Shown here one piece after another: positions 11,601 through 22,815 of a DNA stretch of 64,000 nt. A program made the translations under genes and the position numbers. The DNA comes from Hippopus hippopus (Eukaryota > Mollusca > Bivalvia > Cardiida > Cardiidae), in NCBI GenBank assembly GCA_946811185.2, contig OX328112.1:13169215-13233214 (forward strand), written 5' to 3'. The notes under the pieces were generated by a model that was not told where the DNA came from, searched no databases, and saw only the letters and a list, made by a program, of their open reading frames with translations. Each line of letters starts with the position of its first letter. The stretch's first letter is position 1.

Positions 11601-14600
11601 GTTGGGTGAACAGTTATTTCCTCAACAGTATCTTCAACAGGTGATTCCTTCTCTTCAATTTCTGCTTCTACTTCAGTCTCTTTCATTGGCTGAATTTCAA
11701 TCTCAACTTTTTCTTCCTTTGTTTCTTCAACTACTGGGGTTACACTTATTTCCTCAACAATAGCCTGAACAGGGAGTTTCTTCTCTTCAATTTCTATTTC
11801 CACTTCAGCTGGTATAATTTCAATCTCAGCTTTCTCTTCCTTTGTTTCTTCAACTGTTGGAGTAACACTTATTTCCTCCACAATCTCTTCAACAGTCGAT
11901 TCTTTCTCTCCAATTTCTTCTTCTTTCGTCTCTTCCATTGGTTGACTTTCCATGTCAACTTTCACTTCTTTTGTTTCTTCAACTGTTGGGGTAACAGTTA
12001 TATGTTCAACAGTATCTTCAACAGGTGACTCCTTCTCTTCAATTTCTACTTCTACTTCAGTGTTTTCCATGGGTTGAATTTCAATCTCAACTTTTTCTTC
12101 CTTAGTTTCTTCAACTGCTGGGGTTAAACTTATTTCCTCAACAATCTCCTTAGCTGGTGATTCCTTCTCTTTAATTTCTACTTCTACTTCAGGTGGTTGA
12201 ATTTCAACCTGAACATTTTCTTCTTTTGTTTCTTCAACTGTTGGGTGAACAGTTATTTCCTCAACAGTATCTTCAACAGGTGATTCCTTCATTTCTACTT
12301 CTGCTTCAGTCTCTTTCATTGGCTGAATTTCAATCTCAAGTTTTTCTTCCTTTGTTTCTTCAACTACTGGGGTTACACTTATTTCCTCAACAATAGCCTC
12401 AACTGGCATTTTCTTCTCTTCAATTTCTATTTCTACTTCAGTTGGTTGAATTTCAATCGCAGCTTTCTCTTCCTTTGTTTCTTCAACTGTTGGAGTAACA
12501 CTTATTTCCTCCACAATCTCTTCAACTGGTGATTCCTTCTCTTCACTTTCTACTTCTACTTCAGTCTTTTCAGCCGGTTGAATTTCAATCTCAATCTCAA
12601 CTTTCTCTTCTTTTGTTTCTTCAACAGTTTGGGTAACATTTATTTTCTCAACAATCTCTTCAACAGGTGATTCCCTCTCTTCAATTTCTACTTCTTTTTT
12701 AGTCTCTTCTATTGGTTGAATTTCAATCTCAATTTTCTCTTCCTTTGTTTCTTCAACTGCTGGGGTTAAACTTATTTCCTCAACAATCTCCTCAACTGGT
12801 GATTCCTTCTCTCTAATTTCTGCTTCTACTTCAGTTGGTTGAATTTCAATCTCAACTTTTTCTTCTTTTGTTTCTTCAACTGTTGAAGTAACAGTTATTT
12901 CCTCAACAGTATCTTTAACAGGTGATTCCTTCATTTCAATCTCAACTTTCTCTTCCTTTGTTTCTTCAAGTATTGGGGTAACAGTTATTTCCTCCACAAC
13001 CTCCTCAACTGGCAATTCCTTCTCTTCAATTTGTACTTCTACTTTCGTCTCTTCCGTTGGTTGAATTTCAATCTCAACTTTCTCTTCTTTTGTTTCTTCA
13101 GCTGCTTTGGTAACACTTATTCCCTCAACAATCTCTTGAACTGGTGATTCCTTCTCTTCAGTTTCTACTTCTACTTTAGTCCTATCAGTCGGTTGAATTT
13201 CAATCTCAACTTTCTCTTCCTTTCTTTCTTCAACTATGGGGACAAAACTTATTTCCTCAACAGCATCCTTCACTGTTGATTCCTTTTCTTCAGTTTTAAC
13301 TTCAAGCTGTTCTGTTGGTTGAATTTCTATCTCAACTTTCTTATCTTTTGTTTCTTCAACTGTTGGGGTAACACTTATTTCCTCAACAATCTCTTCAACT
13401 GGTGATTCCTTCTCTTCAATTACCACTTCTACTTCAGTCTTTTTGATTGGTTGGATTTCAATCTCAACTTTCTCTACCTTTGTTTCTTCAACTATTGGGG
13501 TAACACTTATTTCCTCTACAATCTTCTCAGCTGGTAATTCCATCTCATCAATTTCTACTTCTACTTCAGTTGGTTGAATTTGAATCTCAACCTTGTCTTT
13601 TTTCGTTTCTTCAACTGTTGGAGTAATACTTATTTCCTCCACAATCTCCTCAGCTTGTGATTCCTTCTCTTCAATTTCTACTTCTACTTTAGTCTTTTCA
13701 GCTGGATGAATTTCAATCTCAATTTTCTCTTCCATTGTTTCTGGGATAAGACTTATTTCCTCAACAAAATCCTTCACCGGTGATTCTTTTTCTCCAATTT
13801 CAACTTCAAGCTGCTCTGTTGGTTGAATTTCGATCTCAACTTTCTCTTCTTTTGTTTCTTCAACTGTTGGGGTTACACTGATTTCCTCCACAATCTCTTT
13901 AACTGGTGATTCCTTCTCTTCAATTTCTACTTCTACTTCAGTCTCTTCTATTGGTTGAATTTCAATCTCAACTTTCTCTTCTTTTGTTTCTTCAACTGTT
14001 GGGGTAACACTTATTTCCTCAACAATCTCCTCAACAGGTAATTCTTTTTCTTCAACTTCTACTTCAGTTGTTTGAATTTCAATCTCAACTTTCTCTTCTC
14101 TTGTTTCTTCAACTGTTGAAGTAACAGTTATTTCCTCAACAGTATCTTCAGCAGTTGATTCCTTCTCTTCAATTTCTACTTCTACTTCAGTCTTTTCCAT
14201 TGGTTGAATTTTAATCACAACTTTTTCTTCCCTTGTTTCTTCAACTGCTGGGATTACACTTATTTCCTCAACAGTATCTTTTACAGGTGATTCTTTCTCT
14301 TCCATTTCTACATTTACTCCAGTCTTTTCCGTTGGTTGAATTTCAATCTCAACTTTCTCTTTCTTAGTTTCTTCAACTGCTGGGGTTACACTTATTTCCT
14401 CAAAAATCTCCTTAGCTGGTGATTCCTTCTCTTCAGTTTCTACTTCTACTTCAGTTGGTTGAATTTCAATCTCAACTTTTTCTTCTTTTGTTTCTTCAAC
14501 TGTTGGGTGAACAGTTATTTCCTCAACAGTATCTTCAACAGGTGATTCCTTCTCTTCAATTTTTGCCTCTACTTCAGTCTCTTTCATAAGCGGAATTTCA

Positions 14601-15717
14601 ATCTCAACTTTGTCTTTCTTTGTTTCTTCAACTGTCTGGATGACACTTATTTCCTCTACAGTATCTTCAACAGGTGATTCCTTCTCTTCAATTTCAACTT
14701 CTACTTTAGTCTTTTTTGTTGGTTGAATTTTAATCTCAACTTTTTCCTGCCTTGTTTCTTCAACTGTTGGGGCAACACTTACTTCCTTAACAACATCCTC
14801 CTTCAGTGATTCTTTCTCTTCAATTTCTATTTCTTCTTCAGTCTGTTCAGTTGGTTTTATTTCAACTTCAAATTTCTCTTCCTTTGTTTTTTCAACTGTT
14901 GGGGTAAAACTTTTTTCTTGAACAATACCCTCTATTGGTGATTCCTTGTCTTTATTTTCTATTTCTTCTTCAGTCAGTTCTGGTGCTGTTATTGTAATCT
15001 CAACTTTTTCTTCCTTTGTTTCTTCAGCTATTTCAATTGTTTCTTCTTTCTCTGTCTGTTTAATTTGTTGACTTTTCATCATACTCATATCTCTATTTGT
15101 GTCTTCAGCTTCGGGAGTATACTTGATTTGTTCTCTGACTTCTTCCACCACTGATTCTGTATGTTCAATTTCTGCTTCAACTTCTAGCTTTTCTATTTGC
15201 TTGACTTCAGTTTCAACCTTTTCTCCTTTTACTTCTTTATCTTTAGAACCCAATGAAATTTCTTTGATAATTTCTTCAACAGGTGATTCCTTGTCTTTCA
15301 TTTCCCCTTTCCATACAGTTTCTTCAGAAAGTTTAAGTTCAATCACAACTTTCTCTTGTTTGGTTTCATCAGTCTTTGGAATAGCACCTATTACTTCAGC
15401 AATATCTGTAACTTGATATTCTTTTTCTTCAACTTCTAGTTCTACTTTTGTACTTTGAATTGGTTTAACGACCATTTCAATCTTTCCTACTTTTGATTCT
15501 TGAACACTAGGTATGGAAGAAGTTTCTTCTATGATCAATGAATTTTCTAACTGAATAGGTGACAAATCAATTTGTGAAGTGTCAATTTTTTTAGATAATT
15601 CAACAACAGAAATCTCCTTACTTTTAGTTAAGGAAGGTATTTCTTGAATCTGGGTCATAGCTATTGTCTCTTCAGTCACTTTCGGTGTGTCTTCCTCAGT
15701 AATGGTTGGCCTAATCT
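2650..15717 (-). CDS. Giant 13.07-kb titin-like exon encoding about 90 tandem 44/41-aa acidic repeats
   Basis: 13,068 nt (4,356 codons) without an intron or stop, phase 1 in. The acceptor is a tandem CAGCAG, so the exon starts at 15720 or 15717. N-terminal codons read IRPTITEEDTPKVTEETIAM. After about 200 divergent residues the protein becomes a tandem array. The typical unit is EETKEEKVEIEIQPMEETEV, then EVEIEEKESPVEEIVEEI and SVTPAV: 44 aa, or 41 aa when the MEE/KTE triplet is missing. The array decays again into unique acidic sequence near 3100-2650. Strongly Glu/Val/Ile/Lys-rich, it is PEVK-like but far more acidic and Val-Glu alternating than vertebrate PPAK motifs. A role as an entropic spring is inferred. 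The 3' end is probably a phase-1 donor (ATAG|GTACAC); otherwise the frame runs 23 more codons to TAA at 2579. Long plus-strand frames rich in Leu/Gln/Phe are antisense shadows. Confidence 0.93.
2960..15000 (-). repeat. Tandem array of 132/123-bp coding repeats with 633-642-bp higher-order units
   Basis: The basic period is 132 or 123 bp. Distinct unit variants recur in fixed order, for example a unit with KKMPVEAIVEE and one with IPLMKETEVEAEIEEKESP and VEDTVEEITVHPT. The plus-strand mark CAACTGG of the PVEAI unit lies at 4759 and 5401 (642 bp apart). Its counterparts at 11131, 11767 (here GAACAGG) and 12400 are 636 and 633 bp apart. The pair 9457 and 10228 is one unit further apart (771). 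Edges are more diverged than the centre. Confidence 0.9.
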
Positions 15718-15723
15718 CTGCTG
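15717..15723 (-). promoter_or_regulatory. Tandem (NAGNAG) splice acceptor of the giant exon
   Basis: On the minus strand the intron ends TCAGCAG|AGATTAGG. Both CAGs give an exon beginning with two bases of a split codon, so either choice keeps the frame and changes one residue (Ala-Glu-Ile versus Glu-Ile). Confidence 0.75.
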
Positions 15724-15797
15724 ATTTGGTGGAAAGGGAGTTTCAAGTAATTCAGGATAAATAAAGGTGAATACATAGAGTATCAAGGAGAGAAAAC

Positions 15798-16074
15798 ATA
15801 TGAGCGTTGCTCTGGTTAAAAGGGACTTAATGCACCCCCCCATGCATTTACCAAGCAAGTCATTACATAATCATGGATCCATTAAATCCATTTTGTCTAA
15901 CATTTGACTAAATCATGACTGAATGGTCCCTGGACAAGCAGAAAAATTTAAAATTAGCAAAAAGTTTAGACCAATGTCAGCCTACGCAGATTGCCCAGGC
16001 TGACATAGGTCAATGCTTTTCAAAGATGCATTAATCATCCTTTTTGCAGAGCATGACTCATGTATGTGACCATA
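15798..16074. mobile_element. MITE B
   Basis: ATATGAGCGTTGCTCTGGTT at the left and GCAGAGCATGACTCATGTA at the right, with the common body (CCAAGCAAGTCATTACATAA). It lies about 80 bp from the acceptor of the giant exon. Confidence 0.8.
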
Positions 16075-16619
16075 CATAGATATGGGGATACTAACAAGAA
16101 ATGCTACAAAGAAAATGCAATATTACTGGAATACATGGAGTAACAGGTCAATATAGAATAGTGTGCAAATATCTAATTTATAATTCAATTTCAATGTTAT
16201 TTTATAAATGCTATAATTAACAAAAATAACCCTTAGACTGCTAAGTAACAGGAAATAATACACTGCTCAAAAAAATTAAAGAAGCACATGTCCTCGGCTT
16301 TGATCACAAGATAATTTTTTCAGTACAGGACAATCCAAATAATTTTCTGCTCGTAAGTTCATTCAGTCTTAACACTGTAAAATCTCAGAACAGGCAAAAC
16401 AATTTGACAAAAGATGTATGAGCTATTCCTGTCAAAGCCATCGTTTTAATTAGCCACACAGGGTTTTAAGAGAATCAAGAGTCATTCTTTCTTCTCATTT
16501 ACTTCTTTCATTAGATTTGACAAAAATATCAACAAAAGATTGGAAAAATATGAGCTCTTTAACAACAGATCAAGCAAAACAAATTTCTTGATTTTCTTCT
16601 TAACATGGCTTATCAGCAT

Positions 16620-16848
16620 TTAACTCTTTACCATACAATATCCTGACTTTTAACCACCCTGAGGAAGAACCCTTTTGAAATCATTGTGGGAAAAGGAGAA
16701 AATGCTGGTTACCAGCATTTTCTCCTTTTCCCACAATGTTTTCTACCCTATCATTGACAAATTCCATCATTTGAGCCACACTGAAAGTTGTCTGCAAATG
16801 CTTTCAATTTGGACAGGTCTAACATTTTGTCATTTGGTAAAGAGTTAA
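16620..16848 (+). mobile_element. MITE A, complete, forward flanks with flipped centre
   Basis: TTAACTCTTTACCATACAAT left, GTCATTTGGTAAAGAGTTAA right. The central palindrome is perfect but reads GGTTACC, opposite to other forward copies. Confidence 0.92.
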
Positions 16849-17201
16849 AATCAAACAATCAAGAAAACTAATGAGCCAGTTTGTCTAGAGAGAATGTAAG
16901 CTGATGGTTTTCAGAGCACAAAGACTGAGTGTTTTGCAAAGTTAAAGATTTGAATTTCGGTATTTGCGTAATCCTTTAATTCTTTTGAGCAGTGTACTTA
17001 AACTCTTTAACACAGAAATTCTAGAGTTGTCCAATGACAAGCAGATGACAAATTAAATACTGCTCAAATAATGAAAAAGACATTTTCAAGGGAAGAAAAC
17101 ATTTTGGGAAAAGGAGTAAAAGCTGGTGAACAGAATTTTTTTCCTTTTAGGAAGAGGTTTCCAAAAGCATTCTTCCTTTATCCTTTAGAAAATAATGTTA
17201 C

Positions 17202-17420
17202 TTAACCCTGTACCACACAATGATGAGTTTTAACGACCCTGAAAAAAAAAGTTTTCAAAACAGCGTAAAAAGGAGAAAATGCTGGTAACCAGCATTTTCT
17301 CCTTTTCACATGAAGTTTTTTACCTTTCCCGAAAAAAAGTTCAATTTTTGAATCACCTTTGTTTTGTAGTCTGCAAAATCTTTCATTTCCAACAAGGCTA
17401 ATATATTGTTAAAGAGATAA
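17202..17420 (+). mobile_element. MITE A, eroded right side
   Basis: TTAACCCTGTACCACACAAT left; arms AAAAGGAGAAAATGCTGGT and inverse intact; right end ATATTGTTAAAGAGATAA. Confidence 0.82.
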
Positions 17421-17558
17421 AGAATCATGGGTATTGGGCAAGTAACCAGCACTGAATCACATTCCCAGGTTTTCTAGTCTCTCAAAGACACAAATCTGAT
17501 ATTTGAGCAAAACTACATTTGTTGTCTGCAGATGCTTTCAATGTCAAAGAGTCATCCC

Positions 17559-17784
17559 CTAACCTTTTACAACACAATCAAGTTCTAACGACCCTGAGAA
17601 AGAAGCCTTTTGAAAACATTGTGGGAAAAGGAGAAAATGCTGGTAATACAGCATTTTCTCCTTTTTCCAATTGTTTTCTGCCCTTTCAAAAACAAATTTC
17701 AATTTTCGAGTGACCCTTATTTTGTCATCTGCAAATGCTATGGGTTTGGACAAGTCCAACATTTTGTTGTTTGGTAAAGAGTTT
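17559..17784 (+). mobile_element. MITE A
   Basis: CTAACCTTTTACAACACAAT left, TTGTTGTTTGGTAAAGAG right; two-base change at the centre (CTGGTAATACAGC). Confidence 0.85.
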
Positions 17785-19212
17785 ACCCTTTATCACACAA
17801 CAAAATGTATGACTTGTCTTTACTGAAAGAAATTACAAATGAGAATTCAGATGCTTTTTCTAATTATAGTATTTGTCCTTACATACCATATTTCACCTAA
17901 TTAACGCGCTGGGGCACCATACAAAACACCAACAAGGCGCTCTTATTTCATAGCCAATTTCCAGAAATTTCAGTGCCGTCATGTATAGTAAGTACGGTTC
18001 TTTGATCCAGGTTTCAGTTAGTATTTGAAAGACCTGCTGTATTAATATGCAAAATGTATCAGTTCTACTGCCAATCATGATTCATTTGAAATGAAATAGC
18101 ATTTACAAATTATATGGAACACTAGTTTTCGATACTTGACTTTCTTAAAGTTTTTTTTTTAAGTAAGTTGACAAATTTTGTGTGGCCAGAAGTTTATAAT
18201 GGTATTGGAAGTGTATGTACATTTGGATAGTCAGGCGTTAATGACATCGATTTGTGAAGTACAGGTAATTAGGATTATGTCAATGCCACACCGGTAAGTT
18301 TACTTATAAGATATATGTCATCAATAAATTTCATCAGTCTGCATTTTATTGAAGTTATCTTGCATTTGGAAGTTTGTCAATCCAGTCGCCGAATATTAGT
18401 TAAGGTTGGTGTGGGTGGGGGTTGTCTGGAGGCCTCTGGAGTAAGTAATATTGTGGAGGGTGCTACTGTTAGGGAGGGAGCATTAATTAGGTGAAATACA
18501 GTAGGTAGAAAATGTTAAGGGAATAGGAGAAAAATGCTGGTTACCAGCAGTTTCTTTTCCAACAATGTTTTTAAATGGATTCTTCCTCAGGGTCGTTAAA
18601 ACTCAGGATTGTGTGGTAAAGGGTTTGGAGGTACAATAGTAGACACAATTAATCCCAATAGTAATAGTTTCAAGACAGTGTAGATTCAAAACAAGACAGC
18701 AAATTCAGTGCAGCATGATCTTGATCAACACTGTAGATAAAAATGCCTGAAAACTATCTCAAGCAATCTAAGAGTTAAGTTGACATATCTACTGCAAAAT
18801 GTTATTTTCATCAAGTCATCCTTTTTGTTGTTGTTGTTTTTGTTCAATCGAACATTGTATTATCTATCTATATATTCTTAAAATAGTTTCACTCACTACC
18901 ATCTGGACTATTTAACAAAAACCCAAAATCTCATTAAAAGAAAAAGAACCCAAATTTAAGACTGATCTAAAGTAAAAACAATAGTGAAAGACATAGTAAA
19001 TACTGCACAAATAAAGTGATCTGCCTATGAGAGGATGGAAAACATTGTAAGAAAAAGTGAAAATGTTGGTAACCAGCATTTTCTCCTTTTCCTACAATGT
19101 TTTCAAAACATGTTCCCAGTAGGGACATTAAAACTTTTAATTATTTGCTTAAAGAGCAGAGTGCACAATTTGTGCAGTCTGATCTTGATCTACATTGGTT
19201 CCAAAAGACCTT

Positions 19213-19441
19213 TTAACCCTTTACCACACAATCCCGACTTTTAACGACCATGGGAAAGAAGCCTTTTGAAAACATTGTCGGAAAAGGAGAAAATGCTGGT
19301 AACCAGCATTTTCTCCTTTTCCCACAATGTTTTATACCCTATCAAAGAACAATTGCACCATTTGAGCCACAATGAAATTGTCATCTGCAAATGCTTTCAA
19401 TTTGGACAAGTCTACATTTTTCTTGTGTGGTAAAGAGTTAA
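19213..19441 (+). mobile_element. MITE A, complete, 229 bp
   Basis: TTAACCCTTTACCACACAAT left, TTGTGTGGTAAAGAGTTAA right; 32-bp arms with one mismatch. Confidence 0.95.
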
Positions 19442-19703
19442 GTCATGCTCAGCAGCCTATGGGTTAAAAACATCCTCGTAAAACTTGGACAGTCAACATT
19501 ATTTGAGTTTCTATACATAAATACATGTAAAAGCATTGTAGCAGAAAGAGAAATGACTTGACGCTGGCAATTTCTTCTTCTGCCACACTGTTTTCAATAA
19601 TGGCCTGCAAGACAAACATATCAACTACCAAAGGTAATTAGTTACCACTTTCCACACAATCCTAAATGAAATTACCCTGAGAAAAGATCTATTGCAAGCA
19701 ACG

Positions 19704-19935
19704 TTAACTCCTTACCAAAATACGAAATTGGACACTGGTCCAAACTGAAAGCATTTGCATACAACAAATAAAATATGGCTCAAACGAAATGTGACTCAAA
19801 TGATGCAACTCGTTTTTGATTGGTTGGAAAAGGGGAAAATGATGGTAACCAGCATTTTGTCCTTTTCCCATAATGTTTTCAAAAGGCTTCTTTCACAGGA
19901 CCATTAAAAATTGTGATTGTGTGGCAAGGGATAAA
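19704..19935 (-). mobile_element. MITE A, reverse orientation with flipped centre
   Basis: TTAACTCCTTACCAAAATAC left, GTGATTGTGTGGCAAGGG right, but the centre reads GGTAACC as in forward copies. Confidence 0.85.
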
Positions 19936-20300
19936 GTAGTCTAATAAACTGAAATTAAATATCTATCTATACAATATAAAAAAAAAAGATACATGGGTGT
20001 CTTCCCTTGATATGCTTATCGTTGACCGATAAACTTCATCAGCTCCTTCAGAGGCTTTGTAAATTAGAAATATTTCTTGCAGCAAATTAAATTTAGATAA
20101 AACCACTTCAAAGAATGTTGTGAGCTAGAACATCTTAAAAAAAACCCAGATTTTGTAGGTCCAAGATCAGACTGCATGTTCTGTGAACTCTGATCAGGGT
20201 CCATCACACTTTCAAAAAAGACTCAGGTTTTGCCTGGTACCCCATGTCCGCAAATGCTTTCAATTTAGACCAGTTTAAAATTTTGTCATTTGGTAAAGAG

Positions 20301-20528
20301 TTAAGGGTTGGAATTGAAAGCATCCACAGATGACAAAATAAATGTGACTAAGAAAGTAAAATTCCTCTTTGGAAGGGTAGAAAACATTGAGGGAAAAGGT
20401 TACCAGCATTTTCTCATTTTCCCACAATGTTTTCAAAAGCCTTCTCCGTCATGGTAACCAGCATTTTCTCCTTTTCGCACAAGGTTTTCAAAAGGCTCCT
20501 TCTCCAGGGTCGTTAAGTAAAGGGTTAA
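20301..20528 (-). mobile_element. MITE A with a duplicated palindrome arm
   Basis: Bounded by TTAA at 20301 and 20525. The arm ACCAGCATTTTCTC followed by CCAC/CGCACAA...GTTTTCAAAA occurs twice in the same direction, 20402-20442 and 20458-20494. Confidence 0.8.
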
Positions 20529-20566
20529 AAAACTGTTTTATCCAGGGTGAAAACATTTGAGCTATG

Positions 20567-21031
20567 CTCTAGCAGAAGGGGGTTTAATGCATCTCTGTGA
20601 TCCATTACACCAAGCAAGTCATCACATAATTATGGATCTATAAAATCCATTTGTCTAACAACTGACTGAATCATGAGGTAGACTGGTCCTTTGATGAGCA
20701 AAGTATTAACCAACAGTAGAGAGTTTTGCAGGTTGCATAGGCTGACCTGGGTTGATACTTTTTGCAAATGCATTAACCTTTTACCACACAATCCTGAGTT
20801 TTAACAACCCTGATAAGTATGCCTTTTGAAAACATTTTGGGAAAAAGGAGAAAATGCTGGTAACCAGCATTTTCTCCTGTTCCCAAAATGTTTACTAGAC
20901 TATCTGATACAAATCCCGTCATTTGTGCCATATGAATGTTGTCGTCTGCAAGTGCTTTCAAATTTGACCCGTCTAAAATATTGCTGTTTGGGAAAGAGTT
21001 AAACTACTTTTTGGCAGGGCATGGCTCATAT
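20567..21031. mobile_element. MITE B interrupted by a MITE A
   Basis: Left terminus GAGCTATGCTCTAGCAGAAG, then GGGGTTTAATGCATC. The right terminus is split: GCATTAA, then MITE A, then ACTACTTTTTGGCAGGGCAT and GGCTCATAT. Confidence 0.85.
20773..21002 (+). mobile_element. MITE A, complete, nested in the right end of MITE B
   Basis: TTAACCTTTTACCACACAAT left, GCTGTTTGGGAAAGAGTTAA right, inserted at the TTAA of the MITE B terminal repeat. Confidence 0.95.
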
Positions 21032-21656
21032 CTGTTGTGGCTCAAACAATGGGAATTGCTTTAAAAAGTGTAGAAAACATTAAAGAAGGAGAAAATGCTA
21101 TTTATCAGCATTTCTCCTTTTCATAATACCATTTTCTAAAGCCTTCTTCCCCAAGATTATACAAATAAAGATTTATGAGGTAAAGGTCTTTTTAATTTTG
21201 AGAAAAGTGTAAGCATATCAAGGTAGGCATAGATTTAAACTACCAGTATTTGTGTCTACATTATGTATATAATTTTTCTTTAAACTAGACAACAGTTCTA
21301 CAGTACTTTTATGTGCATTGTGGATTCCATAACATCTAGATTTGGACATTTCCATTTATTTGTCTTCCACAATGTGAAAAATTATTTATACATCAGTTTC
21401 ATACCCAAACTCCAACAAAATGAAAATCAAAAAATAAATAAATAGATCCAACAGCCCAGCTAGTTTTCTTGTTTCTAAATGCAGTCTAAATTCAGTGGTG
21501 AAGATTCATGCTTTTGATGCATGAAATGATTATTTTTTTTTGTCTAATTCTTTTGCAGTATTTCAAATGCTTCTAGGTCACTAGACCCAATATGGCGCGA
21601 CTGAGCAGCCACAAAATGGCTCCACTCAAATATGGGTCATTCAATCAAAACAGTCT

Positions 21657-21888
21657 TTAACCCTTTACCACACAATCCAGAGTACTATTGACCTTTAGAA
21701 AGAGGCCTTTTGAAAACATTGTGGGAAAAAGGAGAAAATGCTGGTAACCAGCATTTTCTACTTCCACAACAATATTTTCTACCTTGTCACAGAGCTTCAA
21801 TTCATTTGTACCACATTCAGGTTTGTCGTCTGCAAATGCTTTCAATTTTGGAAGAGTTTAAAATTTTGCTGGGTGGTAAAAAGAGAAT
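21657..21888 (+). mobile_element. MITE A, complete, eroded right end
   Basis: TTAACCCTTTACCACACAAT left; TGCTGGGTGGTAAAAAGAGA right; centre CTGGTAACCAG. Confidence 0.88.
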
Positions 21889-22017
21889 CATCTACAGTAA
21901 GCAAATCATTTTTTTCCCCCCAGGCTTGATGTTATAGATCCACATATATTTCCATATGATTAAATACTTGATTATATACATATATCCTCATGCCATGTAT
22001 ACAATTAAAGAACTGAC

Positions 22018-22102
22018 CTTCTGGTTTGGGTGCTCCTTCCTCCACTGGGATTGTAAAGGCCACTTCTTCCTTCTCTGCAGGTTGCTCCACCTCAGTGGTG
22101 AT
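22018..22102 (-). CDS. Titin-like micro-exon: 28-residue PEVK motif
   Basis: 85 nt, acceptor CATCCCTTCCATAG, donor AG|GTCAGT; phase 0 in, phase 1 out. It encodes ITTEVEQPAEKEEVAFTIPV and then EEGAPKPE. It completes a 58-residue module with 23872-23960 and joins the giant exon as G|CA (Ala) or G|AG (Glu), depending on which of the two tandem acceptors is used. No globular domain is expected; alternation of acidic, Val and Pro residues matches a spring segment. Confidence 0.85.
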
Positions 22103-22200
22103 CTATGGAAGGGATGAAAATATTAAGACTCGGTCCCAAACATTGGTGTTGTCTGTCTCCAAGCCAAATTTATATGAGCCATGCTCTGTGAAAAGGAGGC

Positions 22201-22429
22201 TTAACTCTTTACCAAACGACAAAATTTTGGACTAGTCCAAATTGGAAGCAGTTGCAGACGACAAAATAAATGTTAGTCAGTAATTGAAATTTGATTTGGG
22301 AAGGGTAGAAAACATTGTGGGAAAAGGAGAAAATGCTGGTTACCAGCATTTTCTCCTTTTCCTACAATGTTTTCAAAAGCTTTCTTTCTCAGGGTCGTTA
22401 AAAGTCGGGATTGTGTGGTAAAGAGTTAA
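22201..22429 (-). mobile_element. MITE A, complete, nested in MITE B
   Basis: TTAACTCTTTACCAAACGAC left, GATTGTGTGGTAAAGAGTTA right. The flanking TTAA pair replaces the single TTAA of the MITE B terminal repeat. Confidence 0.95.
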
Positions 22430-22613
22430 AGCATCTGCAAAAAGTATCAATTCAGTTCAGCCTATTCAGTCCACGCAGGCTGACCTGCGTTGAAACATTT
22501 TGCTACTGGTCAATTTTCTGTATGTCAAAGATCAGTCATGGTTCGGTCCCTTGTAACACAAAATGGGTTTTATGGATCCTGATTATGTGATGACTTGCTT
22601 GGTATACTGTATT

Positions 22614-22815
22614 GTTACGAACAAAGTCCATAACAAAGAAACAAATGAACAAATGCATAGCAGAAATACAGGGACCGGGCAGGATTCCAACCTAGAACGC
22701 CCGGACGAAAGGCCAACACCATAACCACTGAGCTAAAGAGAATTCTCCCTAATGCAGTTGTTAGGTATTGTATTTAAATCGGGATGAAGCCATGCACGAA
22801 GGAGTGGTCTCCCGT
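22614..22815 (-). mobile_element. tRNA-derived SINE (family S4), copy 1
   Basis: On the minus strand TTTAGCTCAGTGGTTATGG (box A) and TCTAGGTTGGAATCC (box B) form the tRNA-like part. The same sequence recurs at 22937-23122. Confidence 0.82.

Larger units (their letters stand above)
15721..22017 (-). other. Intron upstream of the giant exon
   Basis: MITE B copies at 15798-16074 and 20567-21031. MITE A copies at 16620-16848, 17202-17420, 17559-17784, 19213-19441, 19704-19935, 20301-20528, 20773-21002 and 21657-21888. Decayed MITE A fragments at 16999-17190, 18505-18625, 19005-19145, 20247-20304 and 21030-21195. No exon was recognised; 17790-18500 and 21200-21650 look unique. Confidence 0.8.

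Noticed and set aside
3352..12396. Many plus-strand open frames of 60-160 codons rich in Leu, Gln, Phe and Ser
   Set aside because: They are the antisense of the repeat exon and repeat with its period; they have no start context, splice logic or independent similarity.
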